This document shows, piece by piece, positions 19,628-28,814 of a stretch of DNA of 64,000 nucleotides; positions within the stretch are counted from its first letter, which is position 1; each line of letters begins with the position of its first letter. The notes under the pieces are model-generated. The model saw nothing but the letters and a program-made list of their open reading frames with translations. It made no database searches and had not been told where the DNA came from. This stretch comes from Phycisphaeraceae bacterium (GTDB taxonomy: Bacteria; Planctomycetota; Phycisphaerae; Phycisphaerales; UBA1924). A program made the translations under genes and the position numbers. Location of the stretch: contig CP075368.1 of assembly GCA_019454185.1 (NCBI GenBank), positions 1,488,001 through 1,552,000 on the forward strand. Direction: 5' to 3'.

Positions 19628-20734
19628 ATGAACCCCCTCTACCGCATTCTGGACGCGAACGGCAACCGGGCCAGAGAGGGCCTGCGTGTGCTCGAGGACA
19701 TTGCGCGATTCGCGCTGAACGATGGTGCTGCTTCTGAGGAGCTGAAACGCCTGCGCCACGCGTTGGTCGAGGCGATCGGCACGCTCACAGCCCAGAGCAA
19801 CGACCCGCTCTTGCTGCTGGAGGCCCGGGACACACCGGGGGATGTCGGAACCTCGATCTCAACACCGAGCGAGACCGCCCGGACGGACCTTATCCATCTG
19901 GTACGTTCCAACGCTTCACGGCTGGGAGAAGCCCTTCGCTCGATGGAGGAAGCGGCCAAGGCCCTCAACAGCGAGAGCGGGCCCTTTGAGCGAGCCCGCT
20001 ACAGCGTGTACACGGTTGAACGACTGCTCGTGCTCGCGCTCGCGAAGCCCGCGATTCCACGGGTGCGCCTGTGCGTGCTTCTTACCGGCTCGATGTGCGT
20101 CCTCCCGTGGCAGAGCGTGGCCGAGGCGTCGCTCGCCGGGGGATGCAACATGATCCAGGTACGAGAAAAGGAGATGAGCGACCGAGAGTTGCTCGCTCGT
20201 GTCCGATGCGTCATGGAGATCCGCGACCGATTGGCTCCTCCAGCGCTTGTCATCGTCAACGACAGGCCGGACATCGCGCGGCTCGCGGGGGCGGACGGCG
20301 TTCATGTCGGACAGGGGGATCTCACGCCCGCGGATGCTCGTACGGTCGTCGGCGAGCGAGCACTCGTCGGCGTATCGACGGGCACGATCGAAGAGGCGCG
20401 GGCCGCAGTGGCCATGGGCGCCGATCTCTGCGGAGTCGGACCGATGTTTGCGACATCGACAAAGGACAAGCCGGTCACGCACGGTCCCGAGTACCTCTCG
20501 GCGTACCTTGCGGATGCCGCGGCGTCCCGTGCACCACACTTGGCGATTGGGGGGATCACGCCGGAGAATCTGCCCCAACTGGTCGCGCGTGGTTGCAGGG
20601 GTATCGCGGTATCCTCGGTGGTGTGCCGCGACAAAGACCCGGAGGCGGTGTGTCGCCTGCTCTGGAACGCGTTGAACGCCGGCGAGTCCGATCCACACCG
20701 CTCTGAAGAGCGAGTCCACCACAAGAGCCGATAG
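19628..20734 (+). CDS. thiE: ThiD2-ThiE fusion, thiamine-phosphate synthase
   Basis: 368 residues in two modules. Residues about 1-135 (NPLYRILDANGNRAREGLRV, LEDIARFALND) match the ThiD2-like domain found fused to ThiE in cyanobacteria and relatives. Residues about 150-350 are a ThiE barrel: MIQVREKEMSDREL, VIVNDRPDIARLAGADGVHV, GQGDLTPADAR, GPMFATSTK and AIGGITPEN. ThiE joins HMP-diphosphate and thiazole phosphate; ThiD2 is proposed to phosphorylate HMP-P. It ends eight bases before the M16 peptidase gene, so the two are co-transcribed, although they have no obvious shared role. Confidence 0.9.
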   Translation: MNPLYRILDANGNRAREGLRVLEDIARFALNDGAASEELKRLRHALVEAIGTLTAQSNDPLLLLEARDTPGDVGTSISTPSETARTDLIHLVRSNASRLGEALRSMEEAAKALNSESGPFERARYSVYTVERLLVLALAKPAIPRVRLCVLLTGSMCVLPWQSVAEASLAGGCNMIQVREKEMSDRELLARVRCVMEIRDRLAPPALVIVNDRPDIARLAGADGVHVGQGDLTPADARTVVGERALVGVSTGTIEEARAAVAMGADLCGVGPMFATSTKDKPVTHGPEYLSAYLADAAASRAPHLAIGGITPENLPQLVARGCRGIAVSSVVCRDKDPEAVCRLLWNALNAGESDPHRSEERVHHKSR

Positions 20735-20742
20735 AGTCACCC

Positions 20743-21978
20743 ATGCCGATCACTTTTCACAAGCATGTTCTCCCGAACGGCCTGACGATCATCGCCGAGT
20801 GCGACCCGGACGCGCACACCTCGGCGTGCGGGTTTTTCGTCCGCACCGGCGCGCGTGATGAGTCGCCGACCGTCATGGGTGTGAGCCACTTCCTTGAGCA
20901 CATGATGTTCAAGGGAACCGATACGCTCTCTGCGGACGATATCAATCGGGGATTTGACGAGCTCGGGGCCCGTAACAACGCGTTCACGAGCAACGAGATG
21001 ACGTGCTTCTACGCGCATGTGCTCCCGGAGCATCTTGGAGCCGCGACGGAACTGCTGGGAAAGATGATGCGTCCTGCCCTGCGTGTCAGCGACTTTGACA
21101 CGGAGAAGGGGGTCATCCTCGAAGAGATCGCGATGTACAAGGACAATCCCTTCTGGGTTCTGTATGAAGCGTGCGTGGAGCGGCACTATCCGAATCACCC
21201 GATGTCGCACCGCGTTCTCGGTACGAACGAGACGATCACCGCGCTCTCACGCGACCAGATGGCGGGGTATTTCAACCACCGATACTCCGCGGACACGACG
21301 ACCGTCGCGTTCGCGGGGCGGGTGGACTTTGGCTCTGCCGTGAAGCAGATCGAATCTCTCTGTGCGTCGTGGCCCCGCACGGGAGCGCTGCGGGACTCGA
21401 AGTCGCCCCCGATCTGGGAGGGGTCGTTCGAGATACGAGACGAGAAAGTGAGCAGGGCGTACATGCTCGGTATGTCGCTCGCGCCGAGCGCGCAGGACCC
21501 GCGACGCTACGCAGCGGCGATGCTGGCGCAGATCCTGGGAGGGTCGGACAACAGCCGCCTGCACTGGGCGTTGATCGAGACAGGGCTCGCCGACGAGGCA
21601 CAGGCGGCTCACGACCCGCACGATGGCACTGGTGAGTACTACGTCTACTGCTCGTGCGACCCGGACAGCGCGACAGAGTGCTGGTCGGTCGTCGAACGCG
21701 AGATCGCAAAACTCTCGGATTCTCTGACCGAAGACGACCTGATGCGTCTTCGGAACAAGCTCGCGACGGCTGTTACCCTCGGGGGCGAACGCCCGCACGA
21801 TCGGATGCACCGGATCGGGCGGCTCTGGACGCTCCTGGGTGAGTATCGCACGCTTGAGGAGGAACTCGAGCGGATAAACTCCGTCACGCTTGCGGATCTG
21901 CGAGCGGTTGCCGCGGCGTACCCGATCTCGAGAATGACGGTCGGAAGACTCGAACCGGCCGCACCCGCCGGGGCTTAG
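20743..21978 (+). CDS. M16 family zinc peptidase
   Basis: 411 residues. [12 protein letters not shown] contains the inverted zinc motif HxxEH, with a further Glu (EILEE-type region, [11 protein letters not shown]) completing the site. The fold is that of processing-peptidase-like, pitrilysin-related enzymes of bacterial PqqL/YmxG type. There is no signal peptide, so it is probably cytoplasmic. It has both N and C halves of a single-subunit M16B protein. It begins eight bases after thiE and its stop overlaps the convergent trmD stop. Confidence 0.9.
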   Translation: MPITFHKHVLPNGLTIIAECDPDAHTSACGFFVRTGARDESPTVMGVSHFLEHMMFKGTDTLSADDINRGFDELGARNNAFTSNEMTCFYAHVLPEHLGAATELLGKMMRPALRVSDFDTEKGVILEEIAMYKDNPFWVLYEACVERHYPNHPMSHRVLGTNETITALSRDQMAGYFNHRYSADTTTVAFAGRVDFGSAVKQIESLCASWPRTGALRDSKSPPIWEGSFEIRDEKVSRAYMLGMSLAPSAQDPRRYAAAMLAQILGGSDNSRLHWALIETGLADEAQAAHDPHDGTGEYYVYCSCDPDSATECWSVVEREIAKLSDSLTEDDLMRLRNKLATAVTLGGERPHDRMHRIGRLWTLLGEYRTLEEELERINSVTLADLRAVAAAYPISRMTVGRLEPAAPAGA

Positions 21979-22709
21979 GTTGGATTCCCTGCGTCCGGAG
22001 GCAACAGGTCCGGACGACGGTCGCGTGTGCGAGCCATCGCCTGATCGAGGCGCCATCGGGCTACTCTCGCGTGGTCGCCGCTGGTCAGAATCTCGGGAAT
22101 CGGGCGTCCATCCCACTCGGCGGGTCGGGTGTAGTGCGGGTGGTCGAGGAGGCGCAGCCCGGCAGGGCCGACGGGGCTGAAGGAGTCCGCCACGGCGGAT
22201 CCCTCATCGCCTAGCACACCGGGGATGAGCCGCGTGATGGCGTCGATCATGATCATGGCGGCGAGTTCGCCCTGGCTGAGGACGTAGTCGCCGACGCTGA
22301 TCTCCAGGGGAGCCAGACGCTCGATGACCCGTTCGTCGATGCCCTCGTAGTGTCCGGCGATGATGAGCAGGCGGGGCTTGGTCGCGAGTTGTTCGACGAG
22401 GGGCTGATCGAGGCGGCGGCCCTGAGGTGTCATCAGGATCCGCGTGACTGGGCGTGGGTCGAGAGACTCGGCGGCCATGGCGGCGTCCCAGAGGGGCTGG
22501 CACATCATCACCATGCCCGGGCCGCCTCCGAACGGACGGTCGTCGGTTTTCCTGTGCTTGTTGTCCGCGAAGGCGCGGATGTCGGTGGCGTGCCAGTCTG
22601 CCAAGCCAGCACGACGGGCACGTCCCGGGATGCTGATGGCGAGCGCGGCAGGGGGCTCTGTGCCGAACATCTCCGGGAAGGTGGTGAGGATGTCAAAGCG
22701 GATCGGCAT
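21975..22709 (-). CDS. trmD: tRNA (guanine37-N1)-methyltransferase
   Basis: 244 residues from the ATG at 22709; the frame is open upstream to 22904 but that part crosses a terminator. Signatures: [37 protein letters not shown] and [16 protein letters not shown], the trefoil-knot SAM-binding region. It methylates G37 of tRNAs to prevent frameshifting. It lies downstream of rpsP, the classical gene order, but a strong terminator separates the two. Confidence 0.95.
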   Translation of the reverse strand: MPIRFDILTTFPEMFGTEPPAALAISIPGRARRAGLADWHATDIRAFADNKHRKTDDRPFGGGPGMVMMCQPLWDAAMAAESLDPRPVTRILMTPQGRRLDQPLVEQLATKPRLLIIAGHYEGIDERVIERLAPLEISVGDYVLSQGELAAMIMIDAITRLIPGVLGDEGSAVADSFSPVGPAGLRLLDHPHYTRPAEWDGRPIPEILTSGDHARVARWRLDQAMARTRDRRPDLLPPDAGNPT

Positions 22710-22754
22710 GACGTGTGTGATTGAATGCAGGCGGACGTCGGGATGGCAGCGGGC

Positions 22755-22785
22755 AAAAACGAAACGGCCCGCCAGGGGCGGGCCG
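22755..22785 (-). terminator. intrinsic terminator between rpsP and trmD
   Basis: CGGCCCGCC (22765-22773) and GGCGGGCCG (22777-22785) pair perfectly over nine GC pairs with a 3-base loop. On the minus strand it is followed by TTTCGTTTTTGC. This is a textbook intrinsic terminator after rpsP, so trmD must depend on read-through or its own promoter within the next 45 bases. Confidence 0.82.
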
Positions 22786-22819
22786 CGGAAGCACGGATGG
22801 TTGCCTCGATGGCCGGGGC

Positions 22820-23158
22820 TTACTTCTTCTTCTCGGGCTCGGCGGGCTTCGCGGCACGTGCGGCCTCGACGCGAGCAACCTTGGCCTGATGCTCGGCCTT
22901 CCATGCGGCCTGGTCGATCAGATTGTGCTTGGCAAAGAAAGCCTTGACGGTGTCGCTGGGCTGCGCACCGACGCTGAGCCAGTACTTGACCCGCTCGCCG
23001 TTGAGCTCGATCTGCTTGGAGGCGTCAGTCTCGGTGGGGTTGTACCAGCCGAGTTGCTCGATCACGCGGCCATCGCGACGGGTGCGCGAATCGATCGCGG
23101 AGATGCGGTAGAAGGGGCGACGGTGGCGGCCAAAGCGCTGCATGCGGATTCGAACCAC
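22820..23158 (-). CDS. rpsP: 30S ribosomal protein S16
   Basis: 112 residues. [17 protein letters not shown] and the following [19 protein letters not shown] are the S16 signature. A Lys/Ala/Glu-rich tail of about 30 residues extends past the core, common in this phylum. The start is GTG at 23158 with GGAG eight bases upstream. It is followed by a terminator and then trmD. Confidence 0.96.
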   Translation of the reverse strand: MVRIRMQRFGRHRRPFYRISAIDSRTRRDGRVIEQLGWYNPTETDASKQIELNGERVKYWLSVGAQPSDTVKAFFAKHNLIDQAAWKAEHQAKVARVEAARAAKPAEPEKKK

Positions 23159-23475
23159 GGACGAGTCTCCAATGTCCTGAGAAGTCGATCTGTACGACCC
23201 GGGGCTGGCTCGCTGGGGCGCGAACGGGCTCCGAGCAGGGTCAAGAGTGTAGGCGTCGGATGGGACAGAGCAAGGGGGCGGGGGATACGCCGGGACTGGG
23301 GGATGATACGGAAGGGGTGGTCGGGTGCGAGAATCGGGGTTTGGCTGTATTCTGTGGCCAATCCGGGTCTTGCCAGCTAGAAGTGGTCGCGGGGCTGGGA
23401 CAGGCTTGAGTACGCCTGGACAAACAGAGATCGCGGCATGTACAGCAGCGGACCGGACATGAGCAGGATCAGACG
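23159..23475. other. 317-base divergent intergenic region, rpsP / POT transporter
   Basis: No open frame with family resemblance and no tRNA. It must hold the rpsP promoter (minus) and the transporter promoter (plus), but I see no clear sigma-70 hexamers on either side. G-rich runs occur near 23270-23320. Confidence 0.4.
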
Positions 23476-25587
23476 ATGAGCATGATGAACGGCGGCGTGA
23501 ATCCAGACCATTCCGAAGGCGGGACGATCCTCGGGCATCCGAAGGGGCTCTTCCTTCTGTTCTTGGTTGAGATGTGGGAACGATTCAGCTACTACGGCAT
23601 GCGCGGCCTGCTGATGCTGTATCTGATCAGTGTGATGGCGGCTCACCAATCAAAGCCGGGGGTGCACACGAACACGATCGAATTCGCGGAGTTGAACGCC
23701 GCGGATATCAAGGTTGTTGACGCTTTGCAGGTCAGGCAGTTCTCGATCGTGGCAGGGCCGACGAGCGAGACACTCCCTGAGGCCATTCCCGGCGTTTCTT
23801 CGGGTACACCTTCTCTGGTTCTGCAGCGTCTGAAACCCGTCCCGAAGCCCGACAAGCCCAAAGAGATTGAGTGGGTTGTGGACGAGGAGCCGGATACCTG
23901 GCCGATTGTGATGGCGGGTGAATCCGGTAAAAAGGGTTCGTTCACCAATACCGAGGTTCGGTACAACATCATCAACAATGGATCGGCGACGGTCCGCTGC
24001 CGCGTGAGCGTGGCGAGAGATGGAAACAACTCGAGCTACTTCACGGTGAATCGAAGCCCGGGCGGCGTCACGACCGACGTGAAGCCCCAGTCCGAACTCG
24101 GCGCTGGCGCGGCTCCTACTCAGATCATCATCGCAGCGAACACGCACGATAGCGGACGGAACTGGCTGCAATCCGAGGCATCCGTTCTTTACGGCTGGTA
24201 CACCGGGCTGGCGTACCTCTTCCCGATCCTCGGCGGCATCTTTGCCGACAAGCTGATCGGCACGCACCGCTCGATGCTGGTCGGCGGGCTTCTCATCGCG
24301 ATCGGGCACATCATCCTGGGCATCTCGGGATTCGGCGAGATGGCGCACAGCCGCACGGGGATGAGTCTGTTCATCATGGGGCTGGCCGTGATCGTGCTCG
24401 GCACCGGCCATTTCAAGCCAACGGTCTCGGTGATGGTGGGCCAGCTGTACAAGCAGGGGGATCCGCGACGCGACGGCGCGTTCACGATCTTCTACATGGG
24501 TATCAATCTCGGCGCGTTCATCTGCGCGTTTGTCTGCGGCACACTCGGCGAGAAGGTGGGCTGGCACTGGGGATTCGGGTCTGCGGCGGTCGGCATGCTC
24601 GCCGGGCTTGCCCTCTATGTCATCGGAAAGCCGAAGTACCTACACGGCATCGGCGATGCGCCGAGCACCCGCACCGCGAGTCTCACGCCAATGTTCCTGA
24701 TTGGTTCTCTCGTTGCGTCCGCGGCGTTCGCGGCGGCGTATCACTTCGGGGCGTTGGCGAGTCTGAACGAGGCGATGGGGGCGATCCGTAAGAACCAGAT
24801 ACTCTCTCTGGTTTTGATCGCGGTCGTCCTCGTCGGGATTCTGGGCTGGATCATCCACTTTACTCTCCGGAACGAGCCCGCGGACCGCGGTCCCGTCATC
24901 ACGATCTTCATTTTCATGTTCTTCAATGCCTTCTTCTGGCTCGCGTTCGAGCAGGCGGGATCGAGCATCAATGTGTTCACCGAGCAGAACACCGACCGGA
25001 AGGTCGGAGGATTTGAGGTCCCGGCGACCTGGTTCCAGTCCGTGAACGCCGGACTGATCTTCATGCTCGCCCCGCTCTTTGCGGGGATCTGGACCACACT
25101 CGGCAAGAAGAAGATGAATCCGAGCCAGCCTGTCAAGATCGCACTGGGCCTCTTCTTCCTCGGATGCGGCTATCTGTTCATGCTTTGGGCAGGCGTGGTA
25201 GCCAAGGGAGGCGTAGCCAAGGCATCCATGATGCTGATATTCATGACCTACTTCTGGCACACGGTGGGCGAGCTCTGTCTGTCGCCGACGGGGCTTTCCT
25301 ATGTCACGAAAGCAGCGCCAGCGCGGTTTGTGTCGCTGCTCATGGGCATCTGGTTCGTCTCGTCATTCATCGCGAATCTCGGAGGTGGCCTCATCGCGGC
25401 ACAGGTTGAGAGGATCGAACGCGGCGAGCTTAAGATGCCGTGGAGCTTCGGCGGGCAGGCAGATTTCTTCATGCTGTTTGTCGTCTCCTCAATAGGAGCA
25501 TCGCTTGTGATCTTCCTCCTCTCTCCGATACTCAAGAAACTGATCGGCGGTCGCGAATCCAGCGCAACGGATGCAGCGGCGCACTGA
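23476..25587 (+). CDS. POT/PTR family proton-coupled peptide transporter with large periplasmic insert
   Basis: 703 residues, about 200 longer than typical bacterial DtpT/YdgR-like carriers. Residues 24-55 contain EMWERFSYYGMRGLLMLYL, the PTR2 ExxERFxYY proton/peptide motif in TM1. TM2 (from about 237, GWYTGLAYLFPILGGIFADK) is another PTR signature. Between them lies a hydrophilic insert of about 180 residues containing beta-rich sequence with repeated hydrophobic-Thr/Ser strands. A further dozen membrane segments follow. It imports di- and tripeptides. AGGA seven bases before the ATG supports the start. It converges with galK. Confidence 0.9.
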   Translation: MSMMNGGVNPDHSEGGTILGHPKGLFLLFLVEMWERFSYYGMRGLLMLYLISVMAAHQSKPGVHTNTIEFAELNAADIKVVDALQVRQFSIVAGPTSETLPEAIPGVSSGTPSLVLQRLKPVPKPDKPKEIEWVVDEEPDTWPIVMAGESGKKGSFTNTEVRYNIINNGSATVRCRVSVARDGNNSSYFTVNRSPGGVTTDVKPQSELGAGAAPTQIIIAANTHDSGRNWLQSEASVLYGWYTGLAYLFPILGGIFADKLIGTHRSMLVGGLLIAIGHIILGISGFGEMAHSRTGMSLFIMGLAVIVLGTGHFKPTVSVMVGQLYKQGDPRRDGAFTIFYMGINLGAFICAFVCGTLGEKVGWHWGFGSAAVGMLAGLALYVIGKPKYLHGIGDAPSTRTASLTPMFLIGSLVASAAFAAAYHFGALASLNEAMGAIRKNQILSLVLIAVVLVGILGWIIHFTLRNEPADRGPVITIFIFMFFNAFFWLAFEQAGSSINVFTEQNTDRKVGGFEVPATWFQSVNAGLIFMLAPLFAGIWTTLGKKKMNPSQPVKIALGLFFLGCGYLFMLWAGVVAKGGVAKASMMLIFMTYFWHTVGELCLSPTGLSYVTKAAPARFVSLLMGIWFVSSFIANLGGGLIAAQVERIERGELKMPWSFGGQADFFMLFVVSSIGASLVIFLLSPILKKLIGGRESSATDAAAH

Positions 25588-25597
25588 TCGCTCTCTG

Positions 25598-26797
25598 CTA
25601 GAGCAACCACGCTCGGGCGCCCTCGCTCGGCGTGACGATGAAGGACCGGGGCGCGATGCCGAACCGGTCCTTTGTCGTTCTTTCGACTCGCTCGATGCAC
25701 GCATCGATGGCGTGGGGCTCGACGAGGGCGACGGCGGAGCCGCCGAAGCCGCCCCCGGTCATGCGGCAGCCGAGGACTCCCGACGTGCCGCTCGATCCGT
25801 CGATCGCCGCTTCAACGATCGCATCGAGTTCGGGGCAGGACACGCGGTAGTTGTCGCGGAGTGAAGCGTGGGAGGCGAGCATGAGCGGGCCGAGCACGGC
25901 ACGATCGCGTGCGGCAAGGGCGGTCACGAACGAGGTGACGCGTGCGTTCTCGGTCGCCACATGGCGAGCATAGCGAGTGAGCTCGTCACCGAGTGCTTCA
26001 GTATGGCTCGCGATGAGGACGAGCGACGCATCGCGGAGCGCTCGGACTCCGAGGATTCGAGCGGCCTCGGCGCAGCCATCTGCGCGGCGTTTGTACTCGC
26101 CCGAGACCAGAGCGTGCTTCACTGTCGAGTCGATCACGAGCACTCGGGCATCGCCGAGCGTACCAAGCGAGATCGGGGTGGTCTGTTCATCACGGCAATC
26201 GATCAGGAGTGCGTGATTCTGCCGAGCGACCGCGGAAACAAGTTGGTCCATGATGCCGCACGGGACGCCTGCATAGCCCCGCTCAGCGGCTCTGGCGACC
26301 CGTGCGAGGGCGGTCGGATCGAGATCGAGACCGCAGAGCTCCGAGATGATCGTTGCGAGTGAGACCTCGAATGCCGCACTGCTTGAGAGACCTGCGCCCA
26401 AGGGCACATCCCCCGCTACTGCGATGTCGAGGGACGGGAGAGGACGAGCGGCGAGATCGCGGATGCTCGCGATGACACCTGCGGCGTAAGCAGACCAGCC
26501 CCGGCCACGCCATGAGGATCCGGGACCGATGCTGTTCGCATCAAAGGTAAAGAGCGATTGCTCGTTCTCCGACCATATGCGGATCTTCGCGGAATCGGCG
26601 GGAGAGGGAACTGAAGCGACACGTCCCACGCAGTTGCAGCCCCGGTCGATCGCCATGGGCAGAACAAGCCCTTCTGAATAGTCGGTGTGCTCGCCGATCA
26701 GATTAACCCGGCCGGGCGCGCGGGCGGCGTGCGAGGGCGTGCCTCCAAAGCATCGGGAGTACGCGGCGACTGCGGTCGAGAACGTGTCTTCACCCAT
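25598..26797 (-). CDS. galK: galactokinase
   Basis: 399 residues from the ATG at 26797; an upstream TTG at 26821 is in frame. GRVNLIGEHTDYSEGLVLP is the galactokinase signature, VPLGAGLSSSAAFEVS the GHMP ATP loop, and GCRMTGGGFGGSAVALV the C-terminal glycine loop. It phosphorylates galactose to galactose 1-phosphate, the entry to the Leloir pathway. No galT or galE is adjacent. It is divergent from the M61 peptidase gene with about 50 bases between them. Confidence 0.94.
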   Translation of the reverse strand: MGEDTFSTAVAAYSRCFGGTPSHAARAPGRVNLIGEHTDYSEGLVLPMAIDRGCNCVGRVASVPSPADSAKIRIWSENEQSLFTFDANSIGPGSSWRGRGWSAYAAGVIASIRDLAARPLPSLDIAVAGDVPLGAGLSSSAAFEVSLATIISELCGLDLDPTALARVARAAERGYAGVPCGIMDQLVSAVARQNHALLIDCRDEQTTPISLGTLGDARVLVIDSTVKHALVSGEYKRRADGCAEAARILGVRALRDASLVLIASHTEALGDELTRYARHVATENARVTSFVTALAARDRAVLGPLMLASHASLRDNYRVSCPELDAIVEAAIDGSSGTSGVLGCRMTGGGFGGSAVALVEPHAIDACIERVERTTKDRFGIAPRSFIVTPSEGARAWLL

Positions 26798-26850
26798 ACT
26801 ACGGAGGATATCGCGGAGCAAACTCGGCCAGTAAACGCTACAGTGCTTTC

Positions 26851-28809
26851 ATGGCGAACTGCATACGAACTTCATGTGCCGCTTGGCCTTTCATGGCCGC
26901 GTGGCTCGTCGTGATCTGTACCTCATTCTCACCAATAGCCTGGGGAAGAGCGGAGCCCAGCGGGCGTCCTCTGGTTGAGTACATCGTGGAGATCTCGAAG
27001 CCGCAGACGCAGACGATCGTCATCACGATGGTGCTGCGCGGCGGGCGCGAAGTCTGGGGGAACGAGCTCGACGTCGCGATGCCGGTGTGGCGTCCGGGCC
27101 GTTACCAGATTCTGGATTTGGCGGGCGGGATTCAAGCCATCGAAGCGACCGACGGGAATGGAACGTCCCTTTCCATGCGGAAGTATGACCGAGCGACCTG
27201 GCGCGTTGCCAGCGCAGACGCGACAGAGGTTCATGTTCGCTATCGGCTGTACTGCAATTCGCTCGGGGACCGAACACGACACGTCGATGCCACGCACGCC
27301 TTTCTATCGGGGTCGGCGGTCTTTCTCTACTGCCCGAAGATGCGTCACATGCCGCTCAAGGTGACGGTGCATGCACCGGAACATTGGCGGGTGGCATGCG
27401 GGCTTCGAAGCGTCGAGGGCGAGCCACGCGTGCTGCTGGCGCCGGACTATGACGTGCTGGTGGATTCGCCGATCGAGATCGGCGAGATTGAGGTCATGTC
27501 TTTCGAGAGCGACGGGAAACCCCACGAGATCGCGATCTGGGCACAAGGTGCGGGGGGCGTGTCATACGACCCTGAGCGACTCAAGGATGATTTCAAGAAG
27601 ATCGTTGATGAGTGCATCGCGATCTTCGGCGATACTCCGTATGAGCGGTACGTCTTCCTGATTCACATCGCACCCGGCGCGGGAGGCGGCACGGAGCACC
27701 TGAATAGCACGATCATGCAGGCGAGTCCCGCTGTTTTCGACTCTGCAAGGTCATACCGAGGATTCCTCGGCCTGACCGCGCACGAGTTCTTTCACACGTG
27801 GAATGTCAAGCAGCTACGACCCGAGGGACTCGTTCCGTATGACTACCAGCGTGAGAACTACACAGACCTGCTGTGGGTTGCGGAGGGAACGACCTCGTAC
27901 TACGACGATCTGATTCCGGCACGCGTCGGACAGATCAAAGAGAGCGACTACCTCGAGATTCTGAATGGCCAGATCGGCACGTACATCGATACGCCGGGAT
28001 CACGTGTGCAATCGCTCGAGATGTCTTCATTCGATTCGTGGATCAAGTTCAACAGGCCGTCGCCGGATGCGCCGAACTCGACCGTGAATTTCTACACGGT
28101 CGGCGCGGTTGCGAGCTTTGTGCTGGACATGGAGATCCGACGCCGCACCGACAACACGCAGGATCTGGACGAGATGATGCGGGAGATGTACCGCCGCTAC
28201 CCGTTGTCGAACGGCGGCTTTTCGAGCGCGGACATGGTCGCGCTGATCGAGGAGCGGACTGGGCTGGAGTGGCAGCCGTGGTTTGATGCGCACATCTTCG
28301 GTACTGAGGCGATGGACATTTCTGGCGCTCTCGCAGTCGTTGGATTGGAACAGATGCACGAGCCGCCCAAGCCGGACACGGAGACTCCTAAGCCCGTACG
28401 CGTGCGTGAGATGAGGCCGTATGTGGGTATCCGAGTGGCTGATGCCTCCGGCATGGCCAGGGTCTCGAACGTCCTGACAGACGGCCCGGCGTTCGATGCC
28501 GGCATTATTCCCGGGGATGAGATCATCGCGATCAACGGCGTGCGGGTGAGGGCGTCGGACTTCGATTCACGGGTCGATCTTCTCGAACTCGGCACAGAAG
28601 CCAGAATCTCGCTGCTTCGCCGCGATGAGCTGATGGAGTTCAGGATCACGCCCGGAGAGAGGCCTGTAGGCACCCGCAAGATCAAGAAGGTCAAAGACCC
28701 ATCCGACGCACAACAGGCGGCGTTCAACGCTTGGCTGAAGAAGCCAACGATATCGAAGAACGACACAGAGGAGACTGGCGCCGTGCCTGGCGCGAAGGAA
28801 TCGGAGTGA
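26851..28809 (+). CDS. M61 glycyl-aminopeptidase-type protease with PDZ domain
   Basis: 652 residues. The N-terminal 32 residues are a signal peptide (WPFMAAWLVVICTSFSP core). HEFFHTWNVKQLRPEG (from about 311) carries the HExxH zinc motif, with the third ligand Glu in WVAEGTTSYYDDL about 35 residues on. A PDZ domain occupies about 520-605 (YVGIRVADASG, GIIPGDEIIAING). The family removes N-terminal Gly/Ala residues from peptides. It is probably periplasmic. The amidohydrolase gene follows within six bases. Confidence 0.9.
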   Translation: MANCIRTSCAAWPFMAAWLVVICTSFSPIAWGRAEPSGRPLVEYIVEISKPQTQTIVITMVLRGGREVWGNELDVAMPVWRPGRYQILDLAGGIQAIEATDGNGTSLSMRKYDRATWRVASADATEVHVRYRLYCNSLGDRTRHVDATHAFLSGSAVFLYCPKMRHMPLKVTVHAPEHWRVACGLRSVEGEPRVLLAPDYDVLVDSPIEIGEIEVMSFESDGKPHEIAIWAQGAGGVSYDPERLKDDFKKIVDECIAIFGDTPYERYVFLIHIAPGAGGGTEHLNSTIMQASPAVFDSARSYRGFLGLTAHEFFHTWNVKQLRPEGLVPYDYQRENYTDLLWVAEGTTSYYDDLIPARVGQIKESDYLEILNGQIGTYIDTPGSRVQSLEMSSFDSWIKFNRPSPDAPNSTVNFYTVGAVASFVLDMEIRRRTDNTQDLDEMMREMYRRYPLSNGGFSSADMVALIEERTGLEWQPWFDAHIFGTEAMDISGALAVVGLEQMHEPPKPDTETPKPVRVREMRPYVGIRVADASGMARVSNVLTDGPAFDAGIIPGDEIIAINGVRVRASDFDSRVDLLELGTEARISLLRRDELMEFRITPGERPVGTRKIKKVKDPSDAQQAAFNAWLKKPTISKNDTEETGAVPGAKESE

Positions 28810-28814
28810 ACGCG

